Source: Thermoplasmata archaeon (GTDB lineage Archaea > Thermoplasmatota > Thermoplasmata > Thermoplasmatales > Thermoplasmataceae). Taken from it: a stretch of 15,352 nt of DNA. Position 1 is the first letter of the stretch. The number at the start of each line of letters is the position of its first letter. Positions 5,074-12,234 of the stretch are shown here, one piece after another. The stretch spans positions 1 through 15,352 of the forward strand of contig JAJZWN010000028.1 in assembly GCA_021846695.1 (NCBI GenBank), read 5' to 3'. Position numbers and translations under genes: made by a program. The notes below the pieces were generated by a model. That model was not told where the DNA came from and searched no databases. It worked only from the letters and a program-made list of their open reading frames with translations.

Positions 5074-6066
5074 TCACTGGACCAAAAATCCATGTTTCAG
5101 CGGGTCTGATGGATCAACCACTATTTTGCATAGCTGTGTTACCCATGCCCTTCCAGTAATTTCAGGTACTATGACAATGTTGCCATTTACAGTTTCTGAG
5201 GATATTATCTTACATGAAAATTTTGTCCTTATAATTGATTCATTCACATACTGTCCATCCAGGGCGAGTTTACCCTCATGCACAAGGAGGGCAGCCCTTG
5301 CAGCGGTTCCAGTGCCGCATGGGGATCTGTCAAAACTGTTCACGGAGAATGTAACAATTGCACGGTAATCATGCTTACTGTCAGTGATCATAGCCAGTGG
5401 ATAGAAGTTTTTCTTATTGTCAGGATATATCTCCTTTAATATTTCATAGGATTTCGCCCTTATGGCCTTTCCATAAGCCAGCAATTTGTCTATGTTTTCA
5501 GGTTCTACATCAACCCCTAAATCGTCAGAATTTACAATAGCATAGAAATTTCCACCATATGAAAGATTTACTTTTACTGGTTTCCCGTTTATGTCTATAT
5601 CTATCTGTTTGACAAAGTATGATTTTACGTCTACTATTGAAACTGATACCGGTTCTCCATTTTCTATTTTTACCCTTGCCTTTACGGTTCCTGCCACTGT
5701 ATCGTATATAATGGTTTTTTCATTGCCTTCAAATGGAACATATCCCAGTGCAACCAGTGCCATACTCACACCAATTGTGGCATGGCCGCACATATCCAGA
5801 TAGGATTCTGTAGTAGGGTAAATAACAGTATAATCACTTTCCGGGTTTACTGGTGGAAGCAATATGGCACCAAACTGATCCTTATGTCCCCTTGGTTCCA
5901 GAAGCAGTGTTTTCCTGATATAATCATAATGTTCAATGAAGTACTTTCTTACAGAAAGTGCATCCTTTAAATTTCTTGGTATATTATTCCAGAACATAAT
6001 TCTTGTGGGTTCGCCTTCCGTATGTGTGTCTATAACATCTATTGTAAGTTCGGATTTAAAGCTCAT
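5074..6066 (-). CDS. Proline racemase / 4-hydroxyproline 2-epimerase family protein
   Basis: This is a cofactor-independent enzyme that inverts the alpha-carbon of proline or hydroxyproline using two cysteines as acid and base. Both catalytic cysteines are present: C93 in DMCGHATIGV and C250 in DRSPCGTGTAAR. The dehydratase branch of the family has Thr in place of the second Cys, so racemase/epimerase activity is favoured. Further family signatures are the N-terminal VIDTHTEGEPTRI, GGNFYAIV (171-178) and GRAWVT near the end. The length of 330 aa is normal. A TATA box 24-25 nt before the ATG gives a leaderless transcript. The neighbouring peptidase-like amidohydrolase and transporters suggest use of peptide- or imino-acid-derived carbon. 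Proline and hydroxyproline as substrates cannot be separated from these motifs. Confidence 0.87.
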   Translation of the reverse strand: MSFKSELTIDVIDTHTEGEPTRIMFWNNIPRNLKDALSVRKYFIEHYDYIRKTLLLEPRGHKDQFGAILLPPVNPESDYTVIYPTTESYLDMCGHATIGVSMALVALGYVPFEGNEKTIIYDTVAGTVKARVKIENGEPVSVSIVDVKSYFVKQIDIDINGKPVKVNLSYGGNFYAIVNSDDLGVDVEPENIDKLLAYGKAIRAKSYEILKEIYPDNKKNFYPLAMITDSKHDYRAIVTFSVNSFDRSPCGTGTAARAALLVHEGKLALDGQYVNESIIRTKFSCKIISSETVNGNIVIVPEITGRAWVTQLCKIVVDPSDPLKHGFLVQ

Positions 6067-6086
6067 AATGTAGAATTGTCTGGGCC

Positions 6087-6093
6087 ATAAATA
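6087..6093 (-). promoter_or_regulatory. TATA box of the proline racemase-family gene
   Basis: TATTTAT on the minus strand is centred 24-25 nt upstream of the ATG at 6066, giving a leaderless transcript. Confidence 0.5.
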
Positions 6094-6128
6094 GTTTGGG
6101 ATAAAAAAAATAATATAATAAAAATAGT

Positions 6129-7280
6129 TTATTTTATTTCCTTATTGAGTATGTACATAGCCGCTTCCTTTAACACCTTTGCCCCTGTGTAAAGTACACT
6201 CTCGTCCACATCAAATGTTGGAGAATGGTTAGCCGAATTTATCCCCTTTTGAATATTTCCGCCTCCAAGGATGTAATAGGCTCCTGGAACTTTCTGAAGG
6301 AAATATGCAAAGTCCTCCCCACCCATATTGGGCTTTGGATGCACTATATTCTCCTTTCCAACTAATTTTTCAGCCGCCTGTTCTATATCTCTGGATATAT
6401 TCTCGTTATTTATAAGCACGGGATATCCCTTGATGTATTCATATTCGTATTCAATGCCATAAATAGATTTCAGGCCTTCCAGTATGTCTCTAATTCTCTT
6501 TATTATCTTTTCCTGAACCTCTGCGCTGAAGGTTCTGACAGTTCCGGCAAGTTCAGAATGTGCTGCTATTATGTTATATCTATAACCTGCATTCACTGTT
6601 CCAGTAGTTATTACTGCCGGTTCCTGTGGATCAATTTCCCTTGAAACAATGGTATTCAGCATTTCAATAAGATGTGCAGTTATATATACAGCATCCACGG
6701 AATCCTGCGGTGCAGACCCATGGCCACCCTTCCCATGTATTTTTATATCGAATTCGTCTGCATTTGCCATCATTTCCTTATAATATATGGCTATCATCCC
6801 TGCCGGGAATAAACCCCAGATATGCTGCCCTATTATGAAATCCACATTATCCAGTGCACCGTTTTTTATCATCTCAAGCGCACCGCCAGGTGGCAGTTCC
6901 TCAGCAGGCTGGAAAATCAATCTTATGTTTCCATTTAGCTTATCTTTTTCTTCTATCATCATTTTTGCTGCCCCAAGAAGCATTGCCATATGGGTATCAT
7001 GCCCGCACGCATGCATGACTCCCTTGTTTCTGGATATATAACCGGTCTGGTTTTCTTCAGTAACAGGCAGAGCATCCATATCTGCCCTTATTGCAACCGT
7101 TTTTTCTCCATTTCCCTTTATATCAGCTATTATACCCGTTTCAGTAATCCTTTTAGGTTTTAAGCCCATATTTTTTAATTCCTCCTCTATCCTGTCGGCT
7201 GTTCTGTATTCCTTGAAGCTCAGTTCAGGGTTTTCATGGAAATATTCCCTCATTTTAATAATGTACTCTTCCGTATCCAT
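6129..7280 (-). CDS. M20D-family amidohydrolase (N-acyl amino acid / hippurate hydrolase, CpsA-like carboxypeptidase)
   Basis: This is a di-metal amidohydrolase that cleaves N-acyl amino acids or removes C-terminal residues from small peptides. It has the full 383-aa length and all expected motifs. HENPELSFKE (15-24) is followed by RADMDALPV (65-73). MHACGHDTHM (89-98) supplies the Cys/His metal ligands C92 and H94. QPAEE has E127/E128, the catalytic Glu and a metal ligand. GQHIWG has H153, GGHGSAPQ (185-192) lies in the dimerisation domain, and GGEDFAYF plus NHSPTFDVDE (H352) close the C-terminal catalytic domain. No signal peptide is seen, so it is cytoplasmic. The ATG at 7280 is preceded by a TATA box at leaderless spacing. 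It lies 62 bp upstream of the racemase-family gene in the same direction, which suggests joint use of peptide-derived amino acids. The substrate is not determined by sequence. Confidence 0.88.
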   Translation of the reverse strand: MDTEEYIIKMREYFHENPELSFKEYRTADRIEEELKNMGLKPKRITETGIIADIKGNGEKTVAIRADMDALPVTEENQTGYISRNKGVMHACGHDTHMAMLLGAAKMMIEEKDKLNGNIRLIFQPAEELPPGGALEMIKNGALDNVDFIIGQHIWGLFPAGMIAIYYKEMMANADEFDIKIHGKGGHGSAPQDSVDAVYITAHLIEMLNTIVSREIDPQEPAVITTGTVNAGYRYNIIAAHSELAGTVRTFSAEVQEKIIKRIRDILEGLKSIYGIEYEYEYIKGYPVLINNENISRDIEQAAEKLVGKENIVHPKPNMGGEDFAYFLQKVPGAYYILGGGNIQKGINSANHSPTFDVDESVLYTGAKVLKEAAMYILNKEIK

Positions 7281-7298
7281 AGAGAAACATTCTACAGG

Positions 7299-7308
7299 TA
7301 TATATTAA
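7299..7308 (-). promoter_or_regulatory. TATA box of the M20 amidohydrolase gene
   Basis: TTAATATATA on the minus strand is centred about 23 nt upstream of the ATG at 7280. Confidence 0.5.
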
Positions 7309-7373
7309 TTATTTTCTCTGAAAACTTAGTATCTGTCTCACAGAAACAAAAATTTCAATGCAGTTAATAAAAG

Positions 7374-7384
7374 TTAATATATAA
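7374..7384 (+). promoter_or_regulatory. TATA box of the small membrane protein gene
   Basis: TTAATATATAA is centred 24 nt before the ATG at 7403. With the box at 7299-7308 on the other strand it forms a divergent promoter pair. Confidence 0.5.
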
Positions 7385-7402
7385 GATAAAAATGCAAACC
7401 TC

Positions 7403-7594
7403 ATGGATCGACTTGCCATGATGGATTACCTTATAGGTGCCATAGCGATTATACTGGTAATTTACACTGCAATATCAAATATATATTTTTCATTCAAGTA
7501 TTTCACATACTATGCGGTATTGCCTACAATAATAATATTAATACCACTGTACATTTTGCACAGGCACATCTACAAATTAAGAAATGCAAATTAA
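7403..7594 (+). CDS. Small two-helix membrane protein
   Basis: This is an unrecognised 63-aa protein made of two hydrophobic helices at about residues 9-29 and 37-54, joined by an aromatic turn (YFSFKYFTYY) and ending in a basic tail (HRHIYKLRNAN). The start is supported by a well-placed TATA box; an upstream ATG at 7391 is in another frame and stops quickly. It is divergent from the amidohydrolase and converges on the MFS gene across a 24-bp spacer. No homology-based function can be suggested. Confidence 0.5.
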   Translation: MDRLAMMDYLIGAIAIILVIYTAISNIYFSFKYFTYYAVLPTIIILIPLYILHRHIYKLRNAN

Positions 7595-7618
7595 ATATAA
7601 AAATTTAAAATAATAAAA
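7595..7618. terminator. A/T-only spacer between convergent genes, probable bidirectional terminator
   Basis: All 24 bases between two facing stop codons are A or T, with T-rich runs on both strands. Archaeal RNA polymerase terminates at U-rich stretches, so this short spacer could serve both genes. No hairpin is needed or seen. Confidence 0.45.
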
Positions 7619-8875
7619 TTATGATATGTGTTTCTCGAATTCTGGATGCTCATCTATTGTGCTCTTTGTCATTTTTTTGGTAAATATTATGAATAGCACT
7701 GCCAGAAATGTCGGGATAATTACAGATATGAGTGATGTTTTCTTAAATCCCCCAGGGAGTAATGCCTCATATAATGGCCCACCAATCATAGTTCCTATAT
7801 TAAATATGAAAAACAGAAATCCAGAAATAGTACCAACTATTCTGTCTTCGACTGAATCCTGCCCCAGTGCCACAAGAAGGTCTACATACACTCCCCATCC
7901 AGATCCGAATATGAATGTGGATACAACCAACCCAGCAAATGTTGTAAACAGGAAAAACATTCCAGCGGAACCTATGGCAATAAGAAGCGATGTTATTATT
8001 ACCATATACTTTCTTCCTACCTTGTCTGCAATAAAACCGATGGGAAAAGCCATTATAAATCCACCTGCCCCTGCCATTGATGCTATTATTGCCGCATTTC
8101 CATTTGATATGAGAAGCCCCTTTATCAGATAATCAGAAAAATATCCAAGGTATCCTGCAAATAACGCTATTCCAAAGAAGAAAATAGATATGGACAGGAG
8201 TATAATGTTTCTGTTGAACACATTCTTGATATTCAGCTTAGTTGTTGGTTTTTCTTTCTTGTATGTGACAGGTATTATCATTATTACCAGTATTAGGATA
8301 ACTATTGCAAGGGCACCTGATATTTCAAAGGGAAGCCTGAATGCAGGAAGGAAAGGCTCTATAAGATAAGGACTAGCAAACAGCCCTACAGAGAAGAAAG
8401 TAGCCCATACAGATACTGCCTTTCCCCTTGTTTCATAGAATATATCCCCTAAAAGTGCAACTCCAGCCGGCTGGAATATGCCAACGCCCACTCCCACACC
8501 CAGCCTTGCTATAAACAGTTCTGGTGTTGTATTAACAAATCCTGTCATTACAGTAAAAGCAGAGAATACCAGCACAGAAAGTATTACGGTATTCTTTACC
8601 GAATACCTGTCAAACAGGTACCCACCAACCAGGCTGAATATGGCTATGCCGATGGCGTATCCAGTCAGTATCAGACCTATGGAAAGATATGTGGGCCCTG
8701 TTAATGCAGGTACAATATAGGTAGAACCGAATGAATAAATCTCACCGTCAAATCCCTCCAGAAATGCAGGTAAACCGGCTACAATAGCTATTACTATAAA
8801 TCTTTTGAGGCTCTCTCCGGCGGCCTGCCTGACAGTCTCCTTTTTCTGAAATCCTAATTTAAATATGCTATCCAT
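7619..8875 (-). CDS. MFS transporter (sugar/aromatic-acid permease type)
   Basis: This is a twelve-helix secondary transporter of the major facilitator superfamily. Numbered from the ATG at 8875 (418 aa), it has an acidic first helix (GFDGEIYSFG, about 41-50), as in the acid-H+ symporter branches. It has the loop 2-3 motif GGYLFDRYSVKN (84-95) and the equivalent loop 8-9 motif GFIADKVGRK in the second half, with a hydrophilic central loop (YKKEKPTTK). The substrate is unknown; an organic acid or sugar carried with protons is a reasonable guess for an acidophile. I chose the ATG at 8875 over the in-frame GTG at 8896 because the TATA box is centred 25 nt before that ATG and would lie too close to the GTG. 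It converges on the small membrane gene. Confidence 0.85.
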   Translation of the reverse strand: MDSIFKLGFQKKETVRQAAGESLKRFIVIAIVAGLPAFLEGFDGEIYSFGSTYIVPALTGPTYLSIGLILTGYAIGIAIFSLVGGYLFDRYSVKNTVILSVLVFSAFTVMTGFVNTTPELFIARLGVGVGVGIFQPAGVALLGDIFYETRGKAVSVWATFFSVGLFASPYLIEPFLPAFRLPFEISGALAIVILILVIMIIPVTYKKEKPTTKLNIKNVFNRNIILLSISIFFFGIALFAGYLGYFSDYLIKGLLISNGNAAIIASMAGAGGFIMAFPIGFIADKVGRKYMVIITSLLIAIGSAGMFFLFTTFAGLVVSTFIFGSGWGVYVDLLVALGQDSVEDRIVGTISGFLFFIFNIGTMIGGPLYEALLPGGFKKTSLISVIIPTFLAVLFIIFTKKMTKSTIDEHPEFEKHIS

Positions 8876-8896
8876 TAGCCTGCTAATAATTATCAC

Positions 8897-8903
8897 TATT
8901 TAA
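8897..8903 (-). promoter_or_regulatory. TATA box deciding the start of the MFS gene at 8875
   Basis: TTAAATA on the minus strand is centred 25 nt before the ATG at 8875 and abuts the alternative GTG at 8896, which argues against the longer start. Confidence 0.5.
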
Positions 8904-8982
8904 GGATATTTAAGGCATTTCCGGAAATAAATACATACCAAAGAATATTTTTCCGGCATTATTATACCGGCAGATAAGAAAT

Positions 8983-9348
8983 TTATAAAATCAATAAAAA
9001 GCCGCCTATAATATCAAGAACTGGACCTATGACGAATCCTCCTCCCATCATGAGTATTATGAAACCCAGTATTATAATTACAACTCCGTTAACAACTTTA
9101 TCCGTTCTTCTGTTTTCATTTGCCATAGAATATATGATGTAGGCAAGTATTATCCATATTATTGGAATAATAGCAAGAACTATTGCACCACCTATAGTTA
9201 TCAGTCCACCAGGATGGAAGAAAACAAGCTGTGTTGCACCCGCAACACCGGTAATAAAGAGAACCAGCAATAATATAATTCCTGAAAGTATAGTGATAAT
9301 CGAACCTACAGTTGTGATAAGATATCTTACCCGAGCATTAGAAGCCAT
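8983..9348 (-). CDS. Four-helix membrane protein, DUF4064-like
   Basis: This small membrane protein of 121 aa (from the ATG at 9348) has four hydrophobic segments. The first pair lies at about 10-34 and 48-74 around a polar-poor loop with HPGGL. A short basic cytoplasmic stretch follows (MANENRRTDKVVNG). The last pair is GVVIIILGFIILMMGGGF and a Gly-rich end (VLDIIGGFLLIL). The layout resembles small archaeal and bacterial DUF4064-type proteins of unknown function; this is by look only. A second ATG two codons upstream (9354) is possible, but the TATA box is centred about 25 nt before 9348. Single gene. Confidence 0.6.
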   Translation of the reverse strand: MASNARVRYLITTVGSIITILSGIILLLVLFITGVAGATQLVFFHPGGLITIGGAIVLAIIPIIWIILAYIIYSMANENRRTDKVVNGVVIIILGFIILMMGGGFVIGPVLDIIGGFLLIL

Positions 9349-9369
9349 ATGCATCTATCCAAATCAGAC

Positions 9370-9377
9370 TATTTAAA
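9370..9377 (-). promoter_or_regulatory. TATA box of the four-helix membrane protein gene
   Basis: TTTAAATA on the minus strand is centred 25 nt before the ATG at 9348 and about 19 nt before the ATG at 9354, so it favours the shorter start. Confidence 0.5.
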
Positions 9378-9639
9378 CCTTCCTTTATATATTGAAGTAT
9401 TGCAACATGCTGAAATTATTGATATTAGAATTATAAGCAGAAAGACCACAGCAGGATAGTGGATGAAACACTATAGAGAGATTTCGTAAATATGAGGTTG
9501 CACCAATCAGGCGAATCCATAAAATATTTACCCTCATATATTTTTATAATTTACCGGAAAAAATAAGAAAGTTAAGGGTTCTGTTGTGTGCCAGTTGCTT
9601 TACACATTTAATAATGCAGCAGGTTTAATTCATGAATAG
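9378..9639. other. Intergenic stretch without a recognisable gene
   Basis: Between the membrane protein promoter and the acyl-CoA dehydrogenase stop I see no frame longer than a few codons and no RNA gene. The only structure is a spaced inverted repeat (ATATGAGG at 9490-9497, CCTCATAT at 9532-9539) and a T-rich run on the minus strand that probably ends the dehydrogenase transcript. Confidence 0.4.
9558..9572 (-). terminator. T-rich terminator downstream of the acyl-CoA dehydrogenase
   Basis: On the minus strand, about 70 nt after the dehydrogenase stop, the sequence reads CTTTCTTATTTTTT. Such U-rich tracts are the usual archaeal termination signal. There is no stable hairpin. Confidence 0.35.
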
Positions 9640-10797
9640 TTATTTCAATATTGCCTTTGCTATTATCATTTTCATTATATTCAGTGCACCCTCAGCACCA
9701 ACAAGATAGGAAAAAATTCCTCTTGCACTCATTTCTATTCCAGAATCCTTCGTATAGCCGTAGGCACCAAACCACATCATTACTTTTTTTACAGTATCCA
9801 TAGCAATCTGTGGCGATTTCAGCTTTGACATGGAACTGTATATATAGAATTCAGGGTCATCAACGTCGGCAAGATATGCTGCCTTGTAATTCAACAGGAA
9901 AGCCATCTCTGTTTCCGTTTTTAAATCCGCTGCCTCGAACGAAATAGCCTGAAAATCACTGAGTGACTTTCCAAAAGCTTTTCTTTCCTTTATATATTCC
10001 AATCCCTCTTCAAGCATTTTTCCGGATAACCCGTTGCATGCCGCAGCCACCATGATCCTGGCATGATTGAAACCGTCCATGGAATAGTAAAAACCCTCAT
10101 TGATTTCTCCTATAATATTTTCCTCCGGCACCTCAACGTTGTCATACTTTATCCCTGCTGTTGATATGCCCATCCTTCCCATATTCTCAAGTTTTGTAAT
10201 TTCAATTCCCTTTGCACTGGCAGGTACATATACCATTGTTATGCCCCTGTGCCCCTTTTCTTTATCCGTTTTGACAAGAGTAAGATGGCCTCCTCCATTG
10301 TTTTTTGCTTCCAGTGCCCCACTTATGTACATTTTTTCCCCGTTAATAATGACCTTCCCATTATTTACTGTTCCAGAGGTTGTAATATTGGCCACATCAC
10401 TGCCACCTGATGGTTCTGTTGATGCAATTCCTATAAACTGGTTTCCACTGGCTATTTCAGGTAGAAGTTTATCTTTCAGTTCCTGCTTACCGTATTTCTG
10501 GAGCACATATGCCCATGAAGTGTTAAGCAGATAATAGACAGATGTTGCCATACTGGTATCCACTTTAGCTATTTCCTCGGATATAATCACGGAATCCATA
10601 AATGACAGGCTGGGCCCTCCATATTTTTGCTTTATTAGAGGAGATATAATACCGTTTTCACCTGCATTCCTGAAGAATTCGGCCGGTATTTCTCCCTTTG
10701 CATCTATATCCCTGACGTAGGGTTTTAAATTCTTTTCCAAAAATCTCGCAGTATTTTTCCTTAAAAGTTCCTGTTCATCACTGAATGAGAAATTCAT
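9640..10797 (-). CDS. Acyl-CoA dehydrogenase family flavoprotein
   Basis: This is an FAD-dependent enzyme that introduces an alpha-beta double bond into an acyl-CoA thioester, passing electrons to an ETF-like acceptor. At 385 aa it has the three ACAD domains. The N-terminal helical domain starts with FSDEQELLRKNTARFL. The middle beta-domain has GIASTEPSGGSDVANI (123-138) and NGEKMYISGA, where the family normally has NGxKxxITN/SG. The C-terminal helical domain has ERKAFGKSLSDFQA (271-284) and the FAD-contact region FGAYGYTKDSG. A Glu in the usual catalytic place, E369 in LVGAEGALNI, is kept. The family's conserved ER…RD stretch before it is replaced by EMSARGIFSYL, so this is a divergent member. 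A short branched-chain or amino-acid-derived substrate would fit the neighbours. TATA box 25 nt before the ATG. Confidence 0.85.
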   Translation of the reverse strand: MNFSFSDEQELLRKNTARFLEKNLKPYVRDIDAKGEIPAEFFRNAGENGIISPLIKQKYGGPSLSFMDSVIISEEIAKVDTSMATSVYYLLNTSWAYVLQKYGKQELKDKLLPEIASGNQFIGIASTEPSGGSDVANITTSGTVNNGKVIINGEKMYISGALEAKNNGGGHLTLVKTDKEKGHRGITMVYVPASAKGIEITKLENMGRMGISTAGIKYDNVEVPEENIIGEINEGFYYSMDGFNHARIMVAAACNGLSGKMLEEGLEYIKERKAFGKSLSDFQAISFEAADLKTETEMAFLLNYKAAYLADVDDPEFYIYSSMSKLKSPQIAMDTVKKVMMWFGAYGYTKDSGIEMSARGIFSYLVGAEGALNIMKMIIAKAILK

Positions 10798-10818
10798 AGT
10801 ATTTTATAGATTCCTGAT

Positions 10819-10825
10819 TATTAAA
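10819..10825 (-). promoter_or_regulatory. TATA box of the acyl-CoA dehydrogenase gene
   Basis: TTTAATA on the minus strand is centred 25 nt before the ATG at 10797. Confidence 0.5.
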
Positions 10826-10870
10826 TATTCCTAAGTGGTTATAATTGTGTCCGCAAAAATACGAATAAAA

Positions 10871-10879
10871 TTTTATTTA
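10871..10879 (+). promoter_or_regulatory. TATA box of the second MFS gene
   Basis: TTTTATTTA is centred 25 nt before the ATG at 10900. With the dehydrogenase TATA box it forms a divergent promoter in a 102-bp gap, so the two genes may be co-regulated. Confidence 0.5.
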
Positions 10880-10899
10880 CCTGATAGATATTAACAGTC

Positions 10900-12090
10900 A
10901 TGGATAATGTCAAGAAACTCATACCATACTGGTTCTTTGTTTTCACTATAGGATTTGGCTGGTTTATACTGGCACCTGTCATACCTGAACTCATGGCGCA
11001 TCTGTCAGCCACACTTTCTGAGATAGTACTGATTCTTTCAGTATATGGATATACCATGGCAATAATAGGGCTTCTTGCTGGAGTCCTATCGGCAAAATTT
11101 ACTGTAAAATCATCGATTTACCTTGCAATGGCATTCTCCACAGCAGGGCTTCTTGTACGTATTTTTGCAACGGGTTATTCAGAATTTCTTGTGCTTTCCA
11201 TAGTTGCAGCAAGTGCCTATCCATTCTCCCTTGCACCGGTAGGAAGCATAGCTGAATCAATGGACCCAAAAAAATCGGCAACAATAACAGGTTTAAGCAT
11301 CGGATTTCTGTTTCTCGGTATGTCCTCAGGAGCCCTTATAGGCCCCTATATATATCTGGCATTTTCCCTGACTGGCATTATGGCATTGCCTGCTATACTA
11401 ACAATACTTGCATCCATATGGCTGTTCATTTACCTGCCGCAATACCCGGAGAAATATAAGGGAAAATCGCTGCGTGGATCATTCAAGCCAGGCATGATAA
11501 AGAATTGGTACATAGGAATGGCCATGGCATCCATATCTATATTATTTGGCGATATTGCGGCTACCGCACTGGGATTCCATTTCACAGGAAATTTCCTTTT
11601 AAAGCTTTCCGGGCTTATGGGCGGGGTTGAATTCCTTGGCTCTGCACTGGGGGCACTGATACTTCCATTCATTTTTGAGCGATATCATTTCATCAGGTTA
11701 GGCACAGTGCTCACTGCCCTGGTATCCTTCGTCTTTGCCATTATATTACTGTATTCCCTGGTATATACGAGTTTTGCAGTTCTAATAACGGGGTCGTTCT
11801 TCATATTCGGGTTCTTTGGTAATGCATTCTGGGTCCTGGCACTGAATTCCATAATAAATTATGTGGAAGACCCTGGAAGGGCAGGCTTTGCCACATCGAT
11901 GTACAGTGTGGCCACCAATGTGGGCGTGGCTATTATACCGGTACTTATCAGTGCAGAATTTGTAAGCATAAGCAGATCAATCTATGGAATAATCCCGGCT
12001 CTTCTAATTGTGCTTGTCTCCTTCCTGCTCTCTCCCCTAATCCTGTCAAAAGGCAGGCAGGCAACCGTAGCCTCACCGGAGGCAGATTAA
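10900..12090 (+). CDS. MFS transporter (CynX/NimT-like)
   Basis: This twelve-helix major facilitator protein of 396 aa has a first helix with FTIGFGWFILAPVIPELM, as in the CynX/NimT-type branch. A reduced loop 2-3 motif (AGVLSAKFTVKSSIY, about 59-73) retains the Gly and a basic residue, but lacks the canonical D-R pair. The central loop is basic (YPEKYKGKSLRGSF) and helix 11 holds AGFATSMYSVATNVGVAI. It shares a divergent promoter region with the acyl-CoA dehydrogenase, which hints at import or export of a compound handled by that enzyme; the substrate is unknown. It has a leaderless start. It differs clearly from the MFS gene at 7619-8875, so it is not a recent duplicate. Confidence 0.83.
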   Translation: MDNVKKLIPYWFFVFTIGFGWFILAPVIPELMAHLSATLSEIVLILSVYGYTMAIIGLLAGVLSAKFTVKSSIYLAMAFSTAGLLVRIFATGYSEFLVLSIVAASAYPFSLAPVGSIAESMDPKKSATITGLSIGFLFLGMSSGALIGPYIYLAFSLTGIMALPAILTILASIWLFIYLPQYPEKYKGKSLRGSFKPGMIKNWYIGMAMASISILFGDIAATALGFHFTGNFLLKLSGLMGGVEFLGSALGALILPFIFERYHFIRLGTVLTALVSFVFAIILLYSLVYTSFAVLITGSFFIFGFFGNAFWVLALNSIINYVEDPGRAGFATSMYSVATNVGVAIIPVLISAEFVSISRSIYGIIPALLIVLVSFLLSPLILSKGRQATVASPEAD

Positions 12091-12201
12091 ACATTTTTTA
12101 TCTCAAATATTCGTGAAAAATTCATAACACCACATAAAAATTCAGTTTTGTATACTATTTAAATCCATTGTATCCATTATGAATATATTTACCACATTCA
12201 G

Positions 12202-12213
12202 AAAATATATAAA
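12202..12213 (+). promoter_or_regulatory. TATA box of the cooSC operon
   Basis: AAAATATATAAA, whose TATATA core is centred about 26-27 nt before the ATG at 12235. It lies directly against the in-frame GTG at 12214, making that longer start unlikely. A second AT-rich box (TATTTAAA, 12156-12163) further upstream has no matching start. Confidence 0.55.
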
Positions 12214-12234
12214 GTGCCAGATTATGATTCCCAT

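Noticed and set aside
7626..8132. 168-aa plus-strand frame opposite the MFS gene; a similar 80-aa frame at 8478-8720
   Set aside because: These are antisense shadows of a well-supported transporter; the translations are rich in Pro, Ser and Thr without any motif.
9490..9539. Spaced inverted repeat ATATGAGG / CCTCATAT in the gap before the acyl-CoA dehydrogenase stop
   Set aside because: The arms are only 8 bp with a 34-nt spacer, not near any promoter and without T tract in the correct place; likely chance in AT-rich DNA.
12214..12234. Longer cooS start at an in-frame GTG, adding 7 residues
   Set aside because: The TATA box ends at the base before it, so the GTG would lie upstream of the transcription start. 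The ATG at 12235 has the right spacing.
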